From: Pectinophora gossypiella
Taxonomy: Eukaryota; Arthropoda; Insecta; Lepidoptera; Gelechiidae
Assembly: GCF_024362695.1 (NCBI RefSeq)
Contig: NC_065421.1
Location: 1,178,001-1,242,000 of the forward strand
DNA length: 64,000 bases
Reading direction: 5' to 3'
Below the pieces are notes generated by a model. The model was given only the letters and a program-made list of their open reading frames with translations. It was not told the origin of the DNA and made no database searches. Of the stretch, positions 50,301-52,923 are shown piece by piece. The translations under genes and the position numbers were made by a program. Position 1 is the stretch's first letter. The number at the start of each line of letters is the position of its first letter.

Positions 50301-52923
50301 GCTGTGCCCTAGTGGGTCCATGTTTTAGTCCCTATGCCTACATAACACCCCATTGTACTACATGGAATGCAATAAATAATTGAGAACTGAATTGAATTGA
50401 GAATTGATAGGAAGCTGAAAATAGGTACATTACGAAAGGGGAACTGTGTTAGATACCCCGAAGCCGCGGGCAAAAGCTAGTAAAGAAAATATATATATAT
50501 TGTTTTGTTTTTCACTGCCAGAATGGGTACTAGCCCTTTACTCACCAAGTTTAGGGTTGAGAATCTTCTTTAGGTTGTTCTGAGGTTTGCTGGTGGCGAA
50601 TATTTCCTTGAGCGCGTCCGCAGGGGGCGGCGCGTGGCTCGTCTTAGCGCGGTCAAGAGGGTACTTCTCCTTCACTGCAAACCTGGACAAGTGTAACACA
50701 CTCTTATAAACTCTTTATTTTTCACTTTCCTTCCACCAACTGTAATTGGAATACCATTGTATTTAAGTCTATAAATTATGTAATACAAACTGGATTAAAA
50801 AAAAAGAAAAGAAAGGAAAACATGAAACAGTAGGACTAGGGCCCTGTGCTGGGAGGTTTTCTGGCCACGTCTTTCCCTCAGCGTTACAGATTCCGATGTG
50901 GTAGTAGTTTTACAGCTAGTTACATAATATGTAATTTAATTTTGTTTGACGTTCAAAAAGCGCTAACTTTGTAAGCCAATTTCGAAAAATAAATAATTTT
51001 GAATTTGACATGAACAAAAACAAAAATACAAGATAATGGCCCCGATTCCTGGAGACACCGCCTAATTTTATTTTAAGTTATATCCGTCATTTTCATATCC
51101 GTCGAAAAGGAAAGGGACGGATGATTCACAGCTCTTAATTTTAAGAAGAATGAGTAAATGAATGTGTCGGGTTATTGACTGATGTAAAATTTTTAGACGG
51201 TTGGTTTAGATTTGTGCTTAAAATTGACGTGTGTTCCATAAATTGTATGCTTGTCGATTACCCGTCCCTTTCCTTTTCGGCGGATAAGAAAATGACAGAT
51301 ATAACTTAAAATAAAATTAGATGGTATTTACAGGAATTAGCACCAATATTAGATATTTGTCAGAAAATAAATTTAAAGCTCATGTGAAGATTAATGATGA
51401 CCTAAATGATAAAAATGTGTGGTATTTAATGTGTTCCTCTAGTTATTAAAATTGCAATGGCCACCCATGACTCAACTAGTCATCGGGGGAGGGTTTCAGG
51501 GGAGGAGCTTTGGCAAGAGCATTTTTTTTTATTTGCATTTGTACTACATACCTGCCTACATGCCTTCTGAAGCATTTATCACACACCATCTTACTTTCAG
51601 GCAATGGGGTGATTAATCAGAATGTCTTTAACAGACTAGGGATCACAGTGATTTTTAATTGATCATTCACACACACACACACACACACACATCACAGATC
51701 ATATCACACACAGATCATTCACAGTGCTTTTGTGAAATGAAATGAAAATTGATTGTCATAAATGTGGTAGGTATATCGATGGAAGTGAAGCTTATTTTTT
51801 TTTTCCAATTTTCTTCTACTTGCGATCGGTCGTTTGGCCATACGCAATAATAATAAGGTACTGACAAATACTTAATTACAAAAATACTTATCTAAAAAAA
51901 AATGTGCATATCTTCTGTAAATTTTTTTTTTTTTGAGATGCCTAGTTGCCGGTTGCTGGATAGTTATGCATTCTACATTTTTTATACACGCCCAGGCTTA
52001 GTAGAAGATAACTTGGACTGTTTAAATACATTAAGTGCTTTTTTGAAGAGAAATATTTGAAAAAAAAAAAGGTCTATATACCTTATCTTGTCCCCCTCAA
52101 CGTGAGGCCTGAGAACGTTCAATATGGTCCATTCATGGTCCGTGAGCACGATGTTTCCCTTGTCATACAGCTCCAATATCACATGGAATGCCACTTCCCG
52201 CTACCGAATTGTAAGTCCACGATACGGTCCACACCGAGTTGTGACAGCTTCTCCAGACGCTTGTTCTTTAAGTGTTTTCTGAGCTGCAAATAAATTGGTA
52301 AATTCATTAGAAATTTGTACATGATACAAAAATTTAAAAATCTAAAATAATCACTAACAAGCAATTTAAAACTTTACTGGACATAAATGGAAAGTCATCA
52401 TGTGGGTATCCACACAATATAATATTGACAGACAAACCTTCATAGTAAACCCAGACGGAGCGACATTCTTTGGCCATTCAAATTGTGTGGTGTGGAACCG
52501 GTTACCAGACTCCAGTAGCAGCACAGACTTCTCTTCGGACCGTTGTAGCCGGATCACATATGTTTTATTATCTATGTCGTACACTTGATTGACTCTCATG
52601 CCAATCAGCCTGAAAAAATAAGTTTTTTATTCATTTCGTTATTTAAGGCAAAGGCAACTTTTTTTATTCACTTGGGGTTGAACAACAGCAAAATCTGCTA
52701 AATGTGCGACAATTATAAATTCATTTTAGTTCATAATGTTGAAATTGTAAATAACTTAAATATTAAGGGATAGACTAACATGGAAATAGTTGACCTATAC
52801 TAAAAGTATGTACGAGAAAAACAATGTTTTAAGGTTACAATACGAACAGAAATAGAAAAACAAATACCTTTGCAACTCCGTGACCATACATACTATATCG
52901 TATGTACTGAACCTGTTCTTCAT
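2189..52923 (-). CDS. NEMF: NEMF / Caliban (Rqc2 homologue), 18 coding exons
   Basis: Ribosome-associated quality control factor. Family knowledge: it binds peptidyl-tRNA on stalled 60S subunits, recruits Listerin and directs C-terminal tailing; the fly homologue is Caliban. Exons in transcript order: 52923-52868, 52609-52438, 52283-52082, 50682-50546, 17046-16874, 16460-16266, 15371-15189, 14004-13760, 12172-11977, 11223-11042, 10188-10017, 8858-8726, 7403-7165, 6883-6814, 5689-5493, 4372-4226, 3460-3333, 2381-2189. All junctions are AG/GT and join in phase, giving 3020 nt plus one base missing in exon 3, about 1006 aa (human NEMF 1076). NFACT-N holds D9 and D95-R96, equivalent to residues needed for tailing in Rqc2. 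A coiled-coil middle, the NFACT-R domain with GGRDQQQNE (~residue 523), an acidic linker, a KYKDQDEEDR motif and NFACT-C follow. Odd points are the frameshift, a 33.5-kb intron 4 and the exon 11 amplification. Identification is by recognised motifs. Confidence 0.95.
2556..2845 (+). repeat. tRNA-derived SINE (family A), 5' truncated
   Basis: The head retains GGTTCGAATCCCGGT, a Pol III B box. The body has the family motifs GTGCTTCGGGAGGCACGTTG and CAGGGGCCTTTGGCGGCTCA and ends at AAGAAGAAG. Other pieces of the family lie at 3148-3250, 5310-5462, 16110-16235, 45935-46125 and 49910-50035. Confidence 0.75.
3148..3250 (-). repeat. SINE family A fragment
   Basis: Reverse orientation; carries the AATGTCCTAACCAAACAAGG and GCCGGGACC motifs of the family. 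Confidence 0.55.
3333..3460 (-). CDS. NEMF: NEMF exon 17 (NFACT-C)
   Basis: Residues 901-943: LSQLTGNPFPEDELLFAVPV, then VAPYSALHNYK, the start of the C-terminal NFACT-C (DUF3441) domain. Acceptor CTTTACAG; donor AA|GTATGT. Confidence 0.93.
3741..4103. mobile_element. MITE with ~75-bp terminal inverted repeats
   Basis: The left end (GCTAATTCCTGCAGACTCCA, then TAATTTTATTTAAGTTA and TTTTCTTATCCG) is repeated inverted at the right end (GGATAAGAAAATGACGGG, AAAATAAAATTAGGAGG, CTGCAGGAAT). A second copy is at 51037-51346 and a partial one near 46544. No coding capacity. Confidence 0.7.
4226..4372 (-). CDS. NEMF: NEMF exon 16
   Basis: Residues 852-900, an Ala/Lys-rich then acidic linker (ESDADEPEPEPE). 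The exon is 147 nt, phase 0 at both ends. The sequence is poorly conserved, so support comes from splice sites and phase. Confidence 0.78.
4440..4790 (-). repeat. tRNA-derived SINE (family B)
   Basis: On the minus strand the head reads TAGCCCAGTTGGTAGAACGC (A box) and later GGTTCGAATCC (B box). The body ends at GCTAGGGAGATGATGA. Related copies are at 6450-6780 (minus) and 14566-14800 (plus). Confidence 0.8.
4970..5310 (+). repeat. 3' end of a non-LTR retrotransposon, ATTTGA-ended
   Basis: A 5'-truncated LINE tail with the motif TAGGGCCCTGTGCCGAGG, ending in AATAAAGATATTTTTGAATTTGA. Similar tails are at 10205-10510 (minus), 17105-17430 (plus) and 57150-57300, with a diverged one at 50820-51015. 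Such ends are typical of CR1-clade LINEs, which is a tentative assignment. Confidence 0.65.
5310..5462 (-). repeat. SINE family A, partial
   Basis: Reverse-strand body: TGAGCCGCCAAAGACCCCTG and GTGCCTTCCGAAGCACG. Confidence 0.65.
5493..5689 (-). CDS. NEMF: NEMF exon 15
   Basis: Residues 786-851: a basic Lys-rich run followed by KRGQKGKLKKMKGKYKDQDE and EDRAVRMELLQ, the highly conserved C-terminal motif of animal NEMF. Confidence 0.93.
5773..6310 (-). mobile_element. Complete non-autonomous Lep1-type Helitron
   Basis: On the minus strand it starts TCTAAATATATAAAAGGAG with ACTGACTGACTGAC just inside, and ends with a GC-rich hairpin region (GCGGAC-GAA-GTCGC) followed by GGGCAAAAGCTAG. It is flanked by A and T, the Helitron insertion site. 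Internal Lep1-like repeats (TTCCCGCTAACTCC) are present; there is no coding sequence. Confidence 0.85.
6450..6780 (-). repeat. tRNA-derived SINE (family B)
   Basis: Minus-strand A box (CTAGTTGGTAGAACAC) and B box (GGTTCGAATCC); similar to 4440-4790. Confidence 0.75.
6814..6883 (-). CDS. NEMF: NEMF exon 14 (70 nt)
   Basis: Residues 763-786 (IDHGTGEVIMHSKTRTISEV). It is short, but the acceptor TTTCAG and donor A|GTAAGT keep phase between exons 13 and 15. Confidence 0.8.
6911..7100 (+). repeat. 5S-like SINE, short copy
   Basis: Contains GTGGCGCAGCGGTAAACGCG, GAAGTTAAGCAAC and GGATGGGTGACC, then the shared SINE body GTGCTTCGGAAGGCACGTTA. Confidence 0.75.
7165..7403 (-). CDS. NEMF: NEMF exon 13 (acidic linker)
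   Basis: Residues 683-762, a Glu/Asp-rich low-complexity linker ending SSSEEFPDTHIK. The frame is open over all 239 nt; the acceptor is AAATTATAG and the donor AAG|GTAAGG. Confidence 0.85.
7440..7735 (-). repeat. tRNA-derived SINE (family C), near full length
   Basis: The minus-strand head GGTTAGAGCGTCAGGC (A box) and GGTTCGATTCC (B box) is followed by GGGGACATGG; the body ends at AGTGGGACGTATATAGACGG. A second copy, interrupted by another repeat, is at 12300-12950. Confidence 0.8.
7819..8459 (+). mobile_element. 5'-truncated R1-clade-like LINE with 14-bp target-site duplication
   Basis: Only the 3' part remains. It encodes, with one frame change, TLEECPAW and then DLSHPAIVAVAGERQWKAMD, FCESVMTRKEAAERDRERLD and a poly-Arg end. 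These match the C-terminus of R1-type ORF2 proteins. A 3' UTR and poly(A) follow. GGGTGGTCACCGCA at 7805-7818 and 8460-8473 is the target-site duplication. It lies in NEMF intron 12, antisense to the gene. Confidence 0.8.
8726..8858 (-). CDS. NEMF: NEMF exon 12
   Basis: Residues 639-683: LEDSCIDRHRDERK followed by an Asp/Ala-rich acidic stretch. The LEDSCIDRH start corresponds to the conserved DESCVWRH segment after NFACT-R. The acceptor is ACTTTGCAG and the donor G|GTGAGG. Confidence 0.85.
9239..10120. repeat. 131-bp tandem amplification of the NEMF exon 11 end and donor
   Basis: Donor-bearing copies recur every 131 bp (motif ACTCACCCTGAAGAGG near 9356, 9487, 9618, 9749, 9880, 10011). The last is the genuine exon. 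Five others appear identical to each other, and a degenerate copy without donor is at 9239-9345. In minus sense each unit is 108 nt of exon (SAPTGEY to FSFLFR) plus 23 nt of intron. GTCGGCGCC is a microhomology at the breakpoint. Confidence 0.93.
10017..10188 (-). CDS. NEMF: NEMF exon 11 (NFACT-R), source of the tandem repeat
   Basis: Residues 581-638: AWEAKVMTRAWWVHAHQVSK, then SAPTGEYLTTGSFMIRGKKN and QFGFSFLFR. The donor is AGG|GTGAGT. The last 108 nt plus 23 nt past the donor are repeated in tandem immediately downstream (minus sense), placing five extra identical donors in intron 11. Confidence 0.93.
10205..10510 (-). repeat. LINE 3' tail (ATTTGA-ended)
   Basis: Reverse complement of 4970-5310: starts TTCAAATTCAAAAATATC and contains CCTCGGCACAGGGCCCTA. 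Confidence 0.65.
10588..10945 (+). repeat. 5S-like SINE with partly duplicated 3' end
   Basis: Full head (GTGGCGCAGCGGTAAACGCG, GAAGTTAAGCAAC, GGATGGGTGACC) and body to GGGCTGATGATGATGA. The terminal segment AATAACCATCAATCCGCACT is then repeated at 10881-10945. Confidence 0.8.
11042..11223 (-). CDS. NEMF: NEMF exon 10 (NFACT-R)
   Basis: Residues 521-581: VIGGRDQQQNELLVKRY, DIYVHADLSGASS, IKNPSGGPVPPRTLSEAG. This is the core of the NFACT-R (DUF814) RNA-binding domain. Confidence 0.96.
11296..11502. mobile_element. MITE, ACAGGGTGTTA family
   Basis: Inverted ends: GGGGATGATTCAGACCATGA / GGTGAATCATCCCTC, and AGTGGAATTTTCCGTCGC / GCGATGGAAAATTTATCTT. No ORF. Confidence 0.65.
11526..11913. mobile_element. 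MITE, ACAGGGTGTTA family, near-complete copy
   Basis: Left arm GGGTGTTAGTGACATCGTAA then GATGATTCAGACCATG; the inverted right arm ends GTTACATCACTAACACCCTG. The centre is about 200 bp of non-coding sequence. Other copies are at 12985-13720 and 17662-17900. Confidence 0.7.
11977..12172 (-). CDS. NEMF: NEMF exon 9
   Basis: Residues 455-520: YYDQKRNAAKK, a Lys-rich second coiled coil, then ARKTYWFEKFYWYISSDNYL, leading into the NFACT-R domain. Confidence 0.95.
12300..12950 (+). repeat. tRNA-derived SINE (family C) with nested insertion
   Basis: The head (GTGGTTTAGTGGTTAGAGCG, GGTTCGATTCCCGA) and tail (GTGCCCAGCAGTGGGACGTA) are split by an insertion at about 12420-12752. The insert starts GAAATCAGAAATCAGAATCA and resembles a reversed LINE tail. 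Confidence 0.7.
12985..13720. mobile_element. MITE (ACAGGGTGTTA family) carrying other repeats
   Basis: Arms ATTCTGAGTTAATATCAAGT and ACTTGATATCAACCCAGAAT are inverted, the outer end being CACTAACACCCTG. The interior includes a dispersed repeat at 13335-13600 that recurs at 15568-15780. Confidence 0.55.
13335..13600. repeat. Dispersed repeat (GTAGCGGACCCAACTAGTTG family)
   Basis: Shares GTAGCGGACCCAACTAGTTG, CATATGCAACAGATGGCGCC-type sequence, GTCGATCCCTAGTCACA and TTCAGTTCGGTACC with 15568-15780. Class unknown; no ORF. Confidence 0.55.
13760..14004 (-). CDS. NEMF: NEMF exon 8
   Basis: Residues 374-455: MSWDDITELVKAAQ, the LKLNTNHITLLL strand, an Asp-rich acidic run, then MLVDIDLSLTAFANAR. 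The acceptor is TCCTTCCAG; the donor AG|GTGACT is in phase with exon 9. Confidence 0.94.
14028..14168. mobile_element. Short palindromic MITE
   Basis: About 140 bp with inverted ends (CACATCGAAACGATCCATCT / GATGCCTTGCTTCGATGTTG) and internal AAAAGTAAGTGCGCAATG. A related copy is at 56147-56285 in EXOSC5 intron 4. Confidence 0.55.
14200..14440 (+). mobile_element. LINE 3' remnant, C-terminal coding fragment
   Basis: Encodes, with one in-frame stop, QIKEKVNVVSYKEVKEF, then EWRMLNRQERGS and TAA. The same C-terminus recurs at 15420-15541. It looks like the end of a non-LTR ORF2, clade not resolved. Confidence 0.5.
14566..14800 (+). repeat. SINE family B, 5'-truncated
   Basis: Plus orientation body with GAGGAAACCCACATTCCCGA, GGTTGGAAGGTCAGACAGGC and terminal GCTAGGGAGATAATGA; the tRNA-like head is missing. 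Confidence 0.65.
14840..15127 (+). repeat. 5S-like SINE, full length
   Basis: Same structure as 10588-10945: head GTGCCGCAGCGGTAAACGCG, 5S-like boxes GAAGTTAAGCAAC and GGATGAGTGACC, tail GGGCTGATGATGATG. Confidence 0.8.
15189..15371 (-). CDS. NEMF: NEMF exon 7
   Basis: Residues 313-373, coiled coil (MKKLQNVKKDHEKRVTEL, then VEQARTAIQAAIANQ). The exon is 183 nt, phase 0 at both ends. Confidence 0.94.
15404..15557 (+). mobile_element. LINE 3' remnant with 11-bp target-site duplication
   Basis: A 154-bp insertion encoding KQIKEKVQVVSYREVKVLAG then EEWRLLHRQERSS and TAA, followed by (GA)n. Flanked by ACATGAACTTG at 15393-15403 and 15558-15568. It lies in NEMF intron 6, next to exon 7. Confidence 0.65.
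15568..15780. repeat. Dispersed repeat (GTAGCGGACCCAACTAGTTG family)
   Basis: Second copy of the 13335-13600 family. Confidence 0.5.
16110..16235 (-). repeat. SINE family A fragment
   Basis: Reverse-strand body: TGAGCCGCCAAAGACCCCTG, with a short tail at TTGTGAGGTGGACGACCAAC. Confidence 0.6.
16266..16460 (-). CDS. NEMF: NEMF exon 6
   Basis: Residues 248-312: GYIIQRREE, the EFHPLLFAQH segment and FDRAVDEFFSALEGQKID, all NEMF hallmarks at the start of the coiled coil. The exon is 195 nt, phase 0 at both ends. Confidence 0.95.
16621..16682. repeat. (TG)n-rich microsatellite
   Basis: Imperfect GTGTGTGCGTGC tract of about 60 bp in NEMF intron 5. Confidence 0.9.
16874..17046 (-). CDS. NEMF: NEMF exon 5
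   Basis: Residues 190-247: YGSSVIDHVLQECGLSGNMKV followed by a helical segment (LDTLLAALRLAEDLMEA). The acceptor is TTCTCCAACAG and the donor AAG|GTGAG. Confidence 0.93.
17105..17430 (+). repeat. LINE 3' tail (ATTTGA-ended)
   Basis: Closely resembles 4970-5310, ending AAGATATTTTTGAATTTGAA. Confidence 0.65.
17662..17900. mobile_element. MITE, ACAGGGTGTTA family
   Basis: Left arm ACAGGGTGTTAGTGACATCG, right arm TACGGTATCACTAACACCGT; internal inverted segments as in 11526-11913. Confidence 0.7.
17954..26259 (-). mobile_element. Array A: six head-to-tail satellite-bearing Helitron-like units
   Basis: Unit starts (plus coordinate of CTAG) are 17954, 18901, 20700, 22289, 23376 and 24699; the array ends at 26259. 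In minus sense each unit ends with a short hairpin (GCAGC-TT-GCTGC) and ACCACGCGACATCTAG, followed by T. Each begins near TTATATTATATATAGCT with (CTGA)n inside. The interior is ~254-bp monomers (three successive cores TATGGCGGCCATCTTG at 18083, 18339, 18592). No coding capacity; the short frames seen here are chance. A canonical 5' TC end is not obvious, so the Helitron assignment rests on the 3' end. Confidence 0.75.
26415..26610 (-). pseudogene. Possible terminal exon of the cargo gene
   Basis: After acceptor TTTTTAACAG the first ~15 nt (GAAATACAGAAGGCA) match the tandem exons, then the sequence diverges. One frame encodes EIQKAKKQMSSKKIFVPAMF and ends near 26450; another stays open over the same stretch. 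End coordinate approximate. Confidence 0.35.
26727..26853 (-). pseudogene. Tandem cargo exon 5 (8-nt shorter)
   Basis: Starts EMQSVINCVGDYDCNRIKST; acceptor TTCACAG, donor GAG|GTACGT. It is 127 nt rather than 135, so the frame differs after the missing 8 nt. Confidence 0.5.
26862..27781. mobile_element. Insertion of a tandemly duplicated ~460-bp hairpin repeat
   Basis: Two direct copies (26862-27320 and 27323-27781) interrupt the cargo region. The paralogous copy near 62352 lacks them and reads straight through. Each copy starts with a palindrome of about 125 bp (26872-26996 and 27333-27457) with arms such as GGTCAAAAAATGCGAGTGGC / GCCACGAGCATTTTTTGACC around a short loop. Confidence 0.75.
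27862..27996 (-). pseudogene. Tandem cargo exon 4
   Basis: 135 nt, EMQKAKNCVGDH then TAA. Acceptor TTTACAG and donor GAG|GTACGT are conserved, but the frame is broken. Confidence 0.5.
28098..28232 (-). pseudogene. Tandem cargo exon 3
   Basis: 135 nt with EMQKAKNCVGDH then a stop, and conserved splice sites. Closest to exon 4. Confidence 0.5.
28317..28451 (-). CDS. Tandem cargo exon 2, the only intact copy
   Basis: 135 nt, phase 0 at both ends, no stop: EMQMAINCVGVHDCNRIKST, then KPEVSSPFNECSSVTASNQK and LQDIE. Acceptor TTTACAG, donor GAG|GTACGTTTC. Three Cys in 45 residues. No family recognised. Symmetric phases would let copies be added without breaking a frame. Confidence 0.5.
28540..28667 (-). 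pseudogene. Tandem cargo exon 1
   Basis: 128 nt, EMHNAKNCVGDFNT; shorter than 135, with TAA where the intact copy has TTA near the 3' end. Splice sites conserved. Confidence 0.45.
29055..29790. repeat. Left arm of a long inverted repeat
   Basis: Matches, with clear divergence, the reverse complement of 33490-34265. Shared blocks include AGTTCCACTCAGATCA, GGAGTAGAACTGTC, GATCGATCAACAAT-like and TGTTCGAAGTTA. The paralogue at 63640-64000 is nearly identical to its outer part. Confidence 0.7.
29935..31675. repeat. ~165-bp minisatellite, about 10 copies
   Basis: Unit marked by TTTAGCGTGACATAGCTCTA, ACCAGATCCACTGGAAAACA and TTTTTTGAGGAACCGTCTCA. Successive units start about 165 bp apart, with small indels and substitutions. 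It sits in the loop of the inverted repeat. Confidence 0.92.
31680..33489. other. AT-rich segment, no recognisable feature
   Basis: Between the minisatellite and the right inverted arm. No long frame or motif recognised. Confidence 0.6.
33490..34265. repeat. Right arm of a long inverted repeat, with open frames
   Basis: Inverted relative to 29055-29790. Two overlapping plus-strand frames are open (33653-33943, 96 aa; 33840-34121, 93 aa), while the other arm carries stops in the corresponding frames. The encoded Ser/Thr/Pro-rich sequences are not recognised, so coding status is uncertain. Confidence 0.6.
34441..37590 (-). pseudogene. Helitron RepHel fragment 3 (HUH nuclease and PIF1-type helicase)
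   Basis: Open from about 37590 (NRLRVAPLQELIND); the first ATG is at 37470, giving 1009 aa. Numbered from that Met, the Rep domain has the HUH motif LPHAHI (H88, H90) and two-Tyr motif YLFKY (Y227, Y231), the residues that cleave and join DNA in Helitrons. The helicase has Walker A GPAGTGKT (573-580), VYDEAPMAHK, FAGDFRQIPPV, and C-terminal VCYAMTIHKSQGQT and YVALGRVR. All key residues are intact. The frame is uninterrupted, but the upstream frameshifts mean the locus cannot make the full protein as read here. Family knowledge: rolling-circle transposition at AT sites. Confidence 0.92.
37581..38944 (-). pseudogene. Helitron RepHel fragment 2 (15-aa repeats plus Helitron N-like domain)
   Basis: One frame open from about 38942 to a TAA at 37581. 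It begins SKENAHREAVRKYTTKNP, then repeats of the YNENNPDVHRAAVQR type (45-bp DNA repeats, about seven). A Cys-rich motif YRCPNCNAPLF...WCCHSG (zinc-binding-like) leads into a Helitron_like_N region containing AFSALGVSHGYHHPEGISFL, GRIYHRI, LLYPHGNTGWHPDM and YVRCLLLSESRFSIFGR. A one-base shift near 37585-37600 separates it from fragment 3. Confidence 0.8.
38942..39972 (-). pseudogene. Helitron RepHel fragment 1 (N-terminal cysteine-peptidase-like region)
   Basis: Open from the acceptor at 39972 to about 38980, encoding GSDMYEGNNSQCTVISACAS, EIDEILRMGDTLYMQL and later FWRFNGEYYFFNSHAVNS. The Cys in NSQC and His in NSHA could form a cysteine-peptidase dyad, resembling OTU/C76-like domains reported near the N-terminus of some Helitron proteins; this is tentative. 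It ends in a KNKGGRPKNR basic motif where the frame is lost, around the poly-A run near 38970 and again near 38942. Past that point the frame stays open to 38567 only as a shadow of fragment 2. Confidence 0.7.
39973..43481 (-). other. Putative 3.5-kb intron of the Helitron gene
   Basis: Bounded by GTAAGT at 43481 and CCTTAG at 39973 (minus sense). AT-rich with no long frame. A common lepidopteran-style repeat ending TTTGAAGTCGGTTG lies at about 42240-42485. Confidence 0.5.
43482..43572 (-). CDS. Helitron 5' coding exon, spliced to the RepHel ORF
   Basis: A 91-nt frame starting ATG directly after TTTACAG: MKRSSVEIPLCSTMRRRRVD, then DEPAATCIGA, ending G|GTAAGTATT. Joined to an acceptor CCTTAG|GT at 39972 the frame continues GLTHQGSDMYEGNNSQCTV without a stop; phase 1 on both sides. 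Upstream donor-like GTAAGT sites at about 43655 and 43832 suggest further non-coding 5' exons. Splicing is not proven by transcripts. Confidence 0.6.
44106..44582 (+). repeat. Diverged copy of the retroelement upstream of EXOSC5
   Basis: Shares GGCGGGAAA, TTTCTTCATTGAAT, GAAGCCGCTTCAT, TTTATGCGGACTTTTGAGTT and GGCTGTATGGG with 53726-54129 in the same order, and ends in an A run. Confidence 0.6.
44583..46690. other. AT-rich intron DNA with repeat fragments
   Basis: No gene seen. It contains a repeat beginning ACCCCCGACGCAAAATTGTG at 45430, a SINE at 45935-46125 and a MITE fragment near 46544. Confidence 0.5.
45935..46125 (-). repeat. tRNA-derived SINE (family A) with intact head
   Basis: Minus-strand head GTGGTCCAGTGGCTAACATT (A box) and AGGTTCAAGTCCCGGT (B box), then GGGGACAAAACAC. 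The body is internally shortened. Confidence 0.75.
46700..49405 (-). mobile_element. Array B: satellite-bearing Helitron-like units
   Basis: A partial unit from about 46700 to 48555 and a complete unit 48556-49405, with the same ~254-bp monomers, CTAGATGTCGCG terminus and (GTCA)n 5' region as array A. The left end is truncated within a monomer. Confidence 0.75.
49406..50480 (+). mobile_element. Probable plus-strand non-autonomous Helitron
   Basis: Starts TCTATCTATGTGTGTTTATT after an A and ends GAAGCCGCGGGCAAAAGCTAG before a T. Internal Lep1-like sequence: GACATTTTATATGGAAC. A family A SINE is inserted at 49910-50035. It directly abuts array B. The 5' end assignment is less certain than the 3' end. 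Confidence 0.5.
49910..50035 (+). repeat. SINE family A fragment
   Basis: TCAGGGGCCTTTAGCGGCTC and ACGGTTGATGAGG, ending GATAGAAGAAG. Confidence 0.65.
50546..50682 (-). CDS. NEMF: NEMF exon 4
   Basis: Residues 144-190, starting FAVKEKYPLDRAK and ending NNLKKILNPKL. The acceptor is TTGTCCAG and the donor G|GTGAGT. The next exon lies 33.5 kb away. Confidence 0.93.
50820..51015 (+). repeat. Diverged LINE 3' tail
   Basis: Contains TAGGGCCCTGTGCTGGGAGG and ends AAATAATTTTGAATTTGAC. Confidence 0.5.
51037..51346. mobile_element. MITE with ~75-bp terminal inverted repeats
   Basis: Second member of the 3741-4103 family: GATTCCTGGAGACACCGCCT left, AATTAGATGGTATTTACAGG right, inverted AAAGGAAAGGGACG / CGTCCCTTTCC inside. 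Confidence 0.7.
51347..52081. other. NEMF intron 3, low-complexity and AC microsatellite
   Basis: No gene. An (AC)n tract is at 51668-51691; several A/T homopolymers. Confidence 0.6.
52082..52283 (-). CDS. NEMF: NEMF exon 3, with a 1-nt deletion
   Basis: Residues 77-144: RKHLKNKRL, GVDRIVDLQFGSG, then in another frame VAFHVILELYDKGNIVLTD. The exon is 202 nt, but phase continuity between exons 2 and 4 needs 203. The frame breaks at the GGG run (plus 52197-52199). One more G would read G-S-G-E-V-A-F, matching the family. This is either an assembly or sequencing error or a null allele. Confidence 0.9.
52438..52609 (-). CDS. NEMF: NEMF exon 2
   Basis: Residues 19-76 of NFACT-N, including GMRVNQVYDIDNKTYVIRL and the FEWPKN motif. 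The acceptor is TTTTTTCAG and the donor AAG|GTTTGT. Confidence 0.94.
52868..52923 (-). CDS. NEMF: NEMF exon 1 (start codon)
   Basis: Encodes residues 1-19, beginning MKNRFSTYDI, the typical NFACT-N start with conserved D9. The donor reads AG|GTATTT. The start is chosen because it aligns with the family N-terminus. Confidence 0.92.
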
